Shown piece by piece: positions 57,216-64,000 of a stretch of DNA of 64,000 bases. The DNA is taken from the NCBI GenBank assembly GCA_963978905.1, contig OZ022261.1:18895582-18959581 (forward strand). The letters are read 5' to 3'. Below the pieces are notes generated by a model. It had not been told where the DNA came from, searched no databases, and was given only the letters and a program-made list of their open reading frames with translations. The number at the start of each line of letters is the position of its first letter. The first letter of the stretch is position 1. The stretch comes from Trichostrongylus colubriformis. Its lineage: Eukaryota > Nematoda > Chromadorea > Rhabditida > Trichostrongylidae. Both the position numbers and the translations under genes were made by a program.

Positions 57216-59960
57216 CTCCCAACAGTATTTGATGCGCTCGGCGACACTTTCGGCTTTGTCTTGTTGAAGTCTCCCAGTCCCTTTCATTTCTTGTGTCACT
57301 TCTTCGTTTGCACTTCTTACTCTGTTTTTCGAGTCCGGAATCGTGGACAGGGAACGGAGGTCCATCATCTTCTGGGAATTTTAGTATTGGAACTCAAGTA
57401 CTCACGACTGAGCAGTACCAACATTATTCTGCAGTCTTCTTGACGCCCACGATACGGACAGGATCCTGACGAAGAAGAGACCTGCCCTTTCTGTCGGCCC
57501 ATCTGTACCTTTCGTCGTCGTGCACCACCTCGGGACCTAAGTCGGAGAACCTCAGCATCCACAAAACGCGCAAGCAGCACTAGCTCCTGAGGTTAGACGA
57601 CGATGGTCCGAATTTTCGTCTATCAAGTTGGTGCAGGCTTTCTTGTGGCGTTCTCTGAGGTCTTGCTTCAGAACGTCCATCTTTGTTTTTGGTAAGTCTT
57701 CGGTACATCCTTCTTCCTATGCATCTTGTCGTTCCCGTGTTCATCGACATCATCGTGTTCGTCTTCCCTTTCGGCACTTTCATGAATCAGCTGTATCTAT
57801 ATTGTTCGTGTAAAGCATCCTTGAATTTTGCAGTTACTTTTTCGATTTTCACTGCATCTTCGTTTTTGCCACTCTGCCACTGCTTTTGCCAGGTACCGCA
57901 TGGAGGTTCCATAGTTGAGTCTCAGTTTCGAAGGAGCGAACTACTGTGGCACTGATCTGAGTGGTTGTGCTCGAGCATTTTTCCTGCGTTTAAACGCTGA
58001 ATGATTGCGTGAAGACCTTCTCTTTGGTGTGCCCTCTTCTCTCGTTTGTACAGTTTCTACAGCTTTTCGAATGAACTACCCCATATTTGATTTCGCCGTT
58101 GACGCTGGTTTGGCAATCCGCTTGTTTACAATGGACATTATGTGATGATACTACTTTTTTTCCATTGTGACTAACTGGAAGCTGTCTGCCTTTCGAAGTG
58201 ATAGGAATGTGGAGTCGATCAAGTGTTATCGTTGAGTGAGATGTGACATCTTGTCGCTGAATGTAGTCGCCAACTCCAGAAGCGTTTGCTGAAGCGTACC
58301 AATTCACCCGCTAATGTTTTCACAGGTGGTGCTCAGCAGGTGGTGTGCCCACAATCCAATAAGGTCTTCTGTAACTCTAATTGCGTTATCAAATCCGTCA
58401 AATGTTATATCCATGTCAAACTCGAACTCCTGTCCGAATCTGTTTTTTGATGAATGTCGCCGAGAAAGATGAAGTCCCTCAGAAAAAAGCTTCCCTTCCC
58501 AGGGATCTGCCTGAAAAAGTATATCTCGGGAGCAAATCTTATCGCCATAACGAGAACTGTATTAAGAAATAAAATGTACAATATTGTGGGAGAAGGCTCG
58601 CCTCTAAAATGATCCTCGCTGGCCACACTAATATCGAAATATGTCCGACTAGAGAGAATAGTAATCCTTTTGTTGATCTGACAGAAGACTGAAAAGGAAT
58701 AGACCAAGCACGAAGTTTATTGTATTTAGCTTCTTCTACCGGGTCACTGGGTAGTTTCGACAGTCTCGACTATTGCAGGGAATCCATCAGTAGTTGGCCA
58801 TGAATAGTCGATGTAAGGACAACAATGGTAGCGTAGAAATACCTAGTTCCTTGCCTTATGGATGACTACCGAACCCAGACTTGACGAGTGAGCGAAGCCT
58901 CGTGTACTGAAATAGAGCTCCCAGGGGTTCGCAGCTCGACCTTGGGATGATGACTCAGCGGTTGGATCAGAAACGCTGCGGGGAAGGCCCACAGTGAGCT
59001 GAACCTGTGGTCAACGAGTAATGAACTACATAGAGGAAGCTGCTGGATCAGAAGGCTTGATCGAATCTCACGGAGACCAATAACAATGGAATTCTCGAAG
59101 GGTAGTATTGCGAAGCTCTCATGCAGCCGTGATACGTACACCTTGAATTTGTAAAACTCGTCAATGTCACCATACTCCTCCCCGAGATTCCTATGTTTTG
59201 AAAACTAAGCTTTCCTATGGATATTGCAAGCAAAGGAATGGTCGATGCTCGACTGATTTTATGAAGTTGGTCGCATTTTGCGACATTACGACCAACATCG
59301 TTGGAAAGTCCTTTTTAGGTCCTCCATGTGGCGCTTAACCTCATGAATTCTTTCGGCATCGAGGCTTCACGAGTTGGGAAGATTGCACAAAGCGCGTTGA
59401 TGACCTCCGTCATCATCGCGCTTTGTGCAATCTTCCCAACTCGTAAAGCCATTGAGGATCGGGGAACAGAGGTATCCTCCCTTCCTCATGATTGAACTCG
59501 TCTTTTTCTCTGCGATATACAACATGGGGATTGCTTTTTCTACGACAGTACTGACGCGTCTTCCTTTTTGACAAAACGGTATTTTTCTTCCCAAACTTCT
59601 ATTTTCGGACAAGTGTCTGAAAAGTGAGAAGTCGAGGAACAGAAGGTACATTCGAAGTTGCAGTTCTTATTTGGTGATAAGTCAGCAAATTCCCTTTGTG
59701 GAAGATCAAATGACATGTACCTCAGTTTTTTCACATTTTCCGCAGTTTCTCCAATTTTGAGTGTTATAAGCATTCTTCTCAAGGTGGTGCTCCCACGAGA
59801 GAACAAGTGTCTTCATAACTTTGTCCCATTCTGAGGTTGCTGGCCAGATCACGCTACAGAGTAGCTGCTGAAGTGGAGTTCTGATGTAGGGTGGAGAGAA
59901 ATAGCATGCCTGATGTGTAATCCGTCGCCATCATGATGCTTTAGTGATGCTGAAAAAATA
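57215..59960 (-). mobile_element. Composite repeat copy B (retroelement-like, broken)
   Basis: Minus-strand relative of copy A (25870-28934). Coding traces: cysteine motif CTFCSSTSHFSDTC near 59640-59620 (Gag-knuckle-like), a cysteine-bearing frame at 58307-57990 (HCKQADCQTSVNGE, SCRNCTNER), and the charged segment at 57950-57580. It lacks the foldback mariner of copy A and has about 250 bp more sequence around 58210-58720. It carries a near-perfect hairpin at 59363-59450. Confidence 0.5.
59363..59450. repeat. Near-perfect 88-nt hairpin
   Basis: Two 42-base arms with about two mismatches around a CTCC loop (59405-59408). Copy A holds only one of the two arms (26420-26460), so the hairpin arose by inverted duplication in copy B. 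Confidence 0.92.
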
Positions 59961-60344
59961 GAATAAACATGATCCAACTAAGTTCTACGACCTTAGGCTA
60001 CTGGTTGATCTACTGCCGTTTACGTCATTGTCTATGAAAGTACAACAACTCGTGCAATTTGAAACCAAATTAAAAAATAATCCTGGTAATCAAGGTCAAA
60101 GCTCATATGGCGATCTTTAGGCCACAGGTGGAGTGCAATACGTAACTTATTGTGATCATCACTCCGAATTGATTTTAACAATGACAAGTGTCATACCATT
60201 GTGCTAAAACTGTGAATATATGCCAAAAACCCGACCACGCGAATTCATTATTGGATGGTGTTCCCATAGCGTCAGAGATATTATAGTCACTGGGAAATTT
60301 TTAGAATAAGTCACTCACATTGACAATGTAGGCCTCAGAAGCTT

Positions 60345-60800
60345 ATCATGGCGGAATCCCCGTCGAAAAGTGCGCCCTGAGCTGTAGTGACGGCACAAGG
60401 GTTGACAGCTGACACCTTTGGATGGATGACACATCCCGCCTCCAGACGACGTGATTCCTGGTTGGCTATGATGAAAGGCTAAGGATATGTGGCAGATGCA
60501 AAGGAGCGGCGCACTTTCGCAGTTTTAGCTAGAAGCTCACTCCAGATAATAGATGCTGTCGTATTTTCAAACAATCCCTTGTGTTTACTTGGCAATATGC
60601 CAATAGAAGTGTGGTCCGGACTACCTGCCCCTTGACGGAAAGGTTGTCCACGTCGAGGATCAGCGATGGAAAAGGATCTTATTTCTTGGGTCTTTGGCCA
60701 TTTTCTTCCGTTTTCTCTTATCCATTGTATTACTAAGCACTACGACTCTCATATTCACTACATTCTCACTGTTCGTCCAAATTTCCCCTATCGCTGGATT
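60345..60800 (-). repeat. Dispersed repeat R1, copy 3
   Basis: Reverse-complement relative of 30-430 and direct relative of 29385-29875: blocks cccgcctccagacgacgtgatt, aatcccttgtgtttac and tttggccattttcttccg. The end near 60790 abuts a coding-looking segment. Confidence 0.6.
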
Positions 60801-61240
60801 TGACCATAAATGTAGTATTTCGCTTGGCGTTGTTCCAAATTTGAAAATACCCTGAAATTCAAAGGGAAGTGTGAAGCTTTCGCATAAAACGGAGCATGTT
60901 ATCGATGCTTGGGCAGTAGAGAGAATAAGCTCGATGCCACCCCATTGTATTGCAAGGAATTGTAGAGCCCCATTGTTCGCATTTAACCTCTTCTTTGGAA
61001 GCAATACAGTTCACGTTGATGAGAGCTCTCTTAGCGTACACGTGGCAACCTATGAGATCTGCATCTCTTATTTCACCAGACATCCCATGAATTAGGAGTG
61101 CTGGTTTGTTGGCATATTGAAATGTAATCACGATTCTGCTCTTACCATGGAAGAAACGTTTGCCTAAAGTCTTGGCGATCTCTGGAACGAAAATATAAGT
61201 GCTGGAAAATCCACAAAGAGCTGATTACTTGTGTTATTCA
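60770..61240 (-). pseudogene. Coding-looking segment of unknown family
   Basis: The minus strand from about 61240 to 60960 is open and reads like a protein domain: IFVPEIAKTLGKRFFHGK, then ITFQYANKPALLIHGMSGEI, GCHVYAKRALINVNCIA and KCEQWGSTIPCNT. After CNTMG the likely continuation (IELILSTAQASITCSVL, PFEFQGIFKFGTTPSEI) is in the next frame, so there is a frameshift or a missed splice near 60950. It could be an exon of a host secreted protein or a fragment of one carried into repeats. I cannot name the family. Confidence 0.35.
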
Positions 61241-61399
61241 ACCAATCTGCTATTGAAAAGTCTACGCTCCTACAACTCACATAGGTATTAGCCGGCGTGC
61301 GCATTCACCCTAAGCGTACAGTTTAGTTTTTTTTGCGCTAGTGCCTTGCGTCGGAAGTGTATGTGTTGATCAAAAGGGTAGGAGAGATGTGAGCAATGG

Positions 61400-62070
61400 G
61401 AAAGTCATGCGAAAAGACGTCCACGTAGTTGGTGTTTGACGATATCATTAAGATGGTGAAAGGCTTTTTTTTGCATCCCGTCGAAATGAGTTGTTTCTAC
61501 TTCAGCCGTACTACTGCACCGTTTGCATTGAAAAATCCTAAATACACTTGATCGGTAACTGGTATCGCGTAGATCCTGTAGAATACGTGCATACTGGAAA
61601 AAACTCACAATGGATCTTCAATGACCGCATTCTTACTTTGCGGACCTTCCGGGAAGTGAACTCTGACTTCGCGAAGACGTGTATAACGGAAGCGGATACA
61701 CGTGATTTCACTAACCATGAATCATCACAATTGCATATATTGATCGCTGTTTGCGACAAACCCGCTATCTGCGCTATATCGTGCAACGTTGACGCTCTTG
61801 CATTCCTGGTGCGGGAATCTGGCAATTTCAACATGTCAAGAAGCTGTGTCTGCAGTTAATCTATGCCTTCTTCGACCTCCCTGTCTTTCTGGAATGCTGC
61901 ATATTGCTCTATAGTGGTTCTCCCCGTCAATAGGTCACTAGGTAGCTTCTCCGAAAAACAGTTTCCCGTGATCCTTTGGCAGTGCCAACAAGGTCTACTA
62001 TGCGACCGGCAATTATAATTATTTGTGCAGAATTGCAAGCAGGGAAATTCCTGTCAGAGGTTCAAATTCA
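61400..62070 (-). other. Possible exons, unknown function
   Basis: Two minus-strand frames (61834-61538 and 62038-61856) have cysteine-bearing peptides (INICNCDDSW; NYNCRSHSRPCWHCQR) that could belong to a secreted protein. A donor-like GTAAGA follows near 61640. I could not build a consistent gene. Confidence 0.2.
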
Positions 62071-62381
62071 TACAAAACTACCGAGGACCATGTAGAGACA
62101 AATCTTACGAATGTTCTGCAGGCATCCATCAGTAACTAGAGATGGTCACAAAGTTAACAATGCTGTGGACTCGAGTATGCCAGTGTGGAAGCTGGAGTGA
62201 CAACCTTGCACTTCAAATTAGTCAAGCCGGTACCCACATATTTGCGTACTGCCATGGTCATCAACGACAGAATGATACATCTGGAGACTCGCTATTTGTG
62301 TACGGACGTGTTATACCATCGTTCAGTTTGCGGACGCTAAGGGCTAGAAGAGAGGCCTCCATATGACGCGCGAGGATCGAG

Positions 62382-62726
62382 GTGATGCTAATGATTAACA
62401 GGCGAGCGATATCGCCAAGCAAAAGCATCGCCGAGATGGAAACGCGGAAGAGAGAAGCAGAACAACGAGCTATTGTGAACAAAAATCAAAGTTGGCTAAC
62501 GCGCGCTACAGTCATGGAGATAGAGCAACAGGAACTGATACGAAAAGAGTTGAGTGACGAGGCAAGTGCCAGTCTCGAGAAGCTGAAGGTAGACTTGAGC
62601 AGGCAGGAGATCGACATGGTCCAACTTATCGAAAAGATCGACGCTATGGATGGAACTCAGCAGCGCTCAGATGAGCCGAAAAGAAAAGTTATAGTTGAAG
62701 AAGAGGATGGATCAAAGGTAGTGTAA
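62382..62726 (+). CDS. Charged coiled-coil-like frame, possibly retroelement gag N-terminus
   Basis: 115-codon plus-strand frame, rich in Glu, Lys, Gln and Arg, predicted by eye to be helical/coiled coil (ELSDEASASLEKLKVDLSRQ). It stops at 62726, 180 bases before the assembly gap. The BEL/Pao pol fragment on the same strand beyond the gap suggests it may be part of the same decayed element, but no motif proves this. Confidence 0.3.
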   Translation: MMLMINRRAISPSKSIAEMETRKREAEQRAIVNKNQSWLTRATVMEIEQQELIRKELSDEASASLEKLKVDLSRQEIDMVQLIEKIDAMDGTQQRSDEPKRKVIVEEEDGSKVV

Positions 62727-62904
62727 GTGCAGGTAAACAACAACAACAAAGGGTGAGCTCTAAGTCAAGCTTCTCTGGACGAGACTGATGACTGCGAATA
62801 ATTCCTGAGGATAATTCAAGAGGTGGCGGACGGAAGCCCTTCGCCTCCACCGCCGAGTGAAAACACACCGACGCAAAAGAACAACATACAGCAATGAGAA
62901 GGAC

Positions 62905-63104
62905 NNNNNNNNNNNNNNNNNNNNNNNNNNNNNNNNNNNNNNNNNNNNNNNNNNNNNNNNNNNNNNNNNNNNNNNNNNNNNNNNNNNNNNNNNNNNNNNN
63001 NNNNNNNNNNNNNNNNNNNNNNNNNNNNNNNNNNNNNNNNNNNNNNNNNNNNNNNNNNNNNNNNNNNNNNNNNNNNNNNNNNNNNNNNNNNNNNNNNNNN
63101 NNNN
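62905..63104. other. Assembly gap (200 N)
   Basis: Exactly 200 N, probably a placeholder length. The frames on both sides fit retroelement sequence, so the gap likely hides more of the same element. Confidence 1.
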
Positions 63105-63443
63105 CAATTACAACATCCCACAAAGCAACGAGGAATCAAAACCGACTAATATGTACATCGCCACTGCCCACTCGATCGAAAGCTCGCAAGTGTGGAAAGA
63201 TTTCTGCACATTTGAATCCGCATGAGTTGAGGAATACTTAGGACCGGCAGTCGGGGAGCGCAGGCGAACAGGCAGTAAGGCAGGCGTCTGAATAAGCAAT
63301 TGAAAGGAGATAAGACGGCTTCCATGAGGAAAGAGGCTGCGCAGCTGCCGGACAACAAAGGACTAGCCATTCGCCGTCTGCAAGCCACGGTAACAAAATT
63401 GAGAAACGACCCAGAGATCCTCCAACAATACCAAGTGACATGA
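63105..63443 (+). pseudogene. BEL/Pao pol fragment
   Basis: Plus-strand traces of the region between protease and reverse transcriptase of BEL/Pao elements: IATAHSIESSQVWKDFCTFE at about 63152-63225, and LPDNKGLAIRRLQATVTKLR followed by NDPEILQQY at about 63345-63440. Frameshifts separate them. The identification rests on the pattern LPDNxxLAxRRLQxTxxKLRxDPEILxQY, which I recognise from BEL/Pao polyproteins. Confidence 0.65.
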
Positions 63444-63725
63444 GCCCGTGTTTATGAAGTCATTAGGCTGCGTCCCTAAGGATAGGAGGAGCGCGGAAGG
63501 CGATAGGCGGGAGAGACCGGCGCGGCGAAGCCGCAAGCTGGCCCGGGACAGTCGTTCGTTGCCGGAGTTTTGAGACCGGAGAGCGATGCTAGAAACGATA
63601 ATAATTCAAAGGAATAGAGTGGACTCAAGGTTGTCGAAGACTCAATGATATGCAGAAGTCAAATCGAGGCTGCATGGTCATTTCTATTCGCTATTTGGTA
63701 CGACTGTAGAACTCATGGATAAATA

Positions 63726-64000
63726 TTAGGTAAGTCGAAAAAGTCTTTTCGTATTTTTAAACACCGCTTTTTCCCTCAAAACTGCTTTCCACAAAATTTC
63801 TTCTGTACATATATATGTAGTACAAGTCCACACGCATCTTTAGGTATTGTTGTCTTCCATCTCCCGGATAACCCTTTTCGGCAGAATAAAAATATCAAAA
63901 GTCACCTCACCTTATAGCCCTGACCTTGCTCCATCGGATTATCACCTTTTCCCTTCCCTGTCTGACGCCATTCAAAGAAAAAATTTCTTATAATTTTTGT
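63726..64000. mobile_element. Mariner-derived foldback, second copy, cut by window end
   Basis: Begins TTAGGTAAGTCGAAAAAGTC after TA at 63724-63725 and follows the 592-2841 element closely (tacaagtccacacgcatc, ttgtcttccatctcccgg). About 180 bp in, it jumps straight to the plus-strand transposase end (SPDLAPSDYHLFPSLSD), missing the left inner arm present in the first copy. The right end lies outside the window. Confidence 0.8.

Noticed and set aside
56683..57267. 194-codon plus-strand frame as a gene
   Set aside because: It runs through the tRNA-like MITE and the antisense of the composite repeat; the frame is not kept in copy A.

Overview
The window reads as nuclear DNA of a nematode, most likely a repeat-rich clade V parasite of the strongylid/hookworm type. 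The reasons are: spliced genes with short introns and TTTCAG-like acceptors, start codons lying 1-10 bases behind an AG acceptor (as expected for spliced-leader trans-splicing), and a transposon load of CR1-like LINEs, a Ty3/Gypsy LTR element, BEL/Pao debris and many Tc1/mariner elements and foldback MITEs. There is no sign of bacterial organisation. The species is an inference; a 200-N assembly gap lies at 62905-63104.

I can model only two host genes with confidence, both on the minus strand. Gene 1 (9044-11746, six exons, 250 aa) and gene 2 (30671-34387, five exons, 207 aa) are paralogues. Each has a signal peptide, their first four introns have the same phases (1, 0, 2, 0), and nine core cysteines correspond one to one, including a CxxCxxC cluster. 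Fold and order of motifs resemble the GM2-activator-like lipid-binding proteins, so secreted lipid-transfer proteins are my best guess. About 19 kb of repeats separates them.

The rest is mostly a graveyard of mobile DNA. 1-9 kb: a dispersed repeat, a mariner-derived foldback split by a Tc1-like element (679-2246), and a decayed mariner (6137-7015). 13-23 kb: a frameshifted mariner (13145-14352) and two ~1 kb foldbacks with TTGGGT ends (16124-17204, 21623-22653). 25.8-29.3 kb: a composite repeat whose inverted second copy is at 56.9-60.0 kb; one copy carries a foldback mariner that the other lacks, giving a clean empty site. Both copies hold a foldback element with a tRNA-like core. 39.3-47.2 kb: three CR1-like LINE copies, one keeping an intact 554-aa reverse transcriptase ORF. 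47.76-51.52 kb: a Gypsy element with both LTRs, a polypurine tract and an in-frame gag-to-pol deletion. 52.7-56.2 kb: a LINE interrupted by a Tc1-like element and a MITE. 60-64 kb: repeat copies, coding-looking segments of unknown kind, a BEL/Pao fragment across the gap, and the start of another mariner foldback at the window edge.

All reading was by eye. Splice models rest on frame, consensus sites and the comparison of the two paralogues; no RNA evidence or database search was available.
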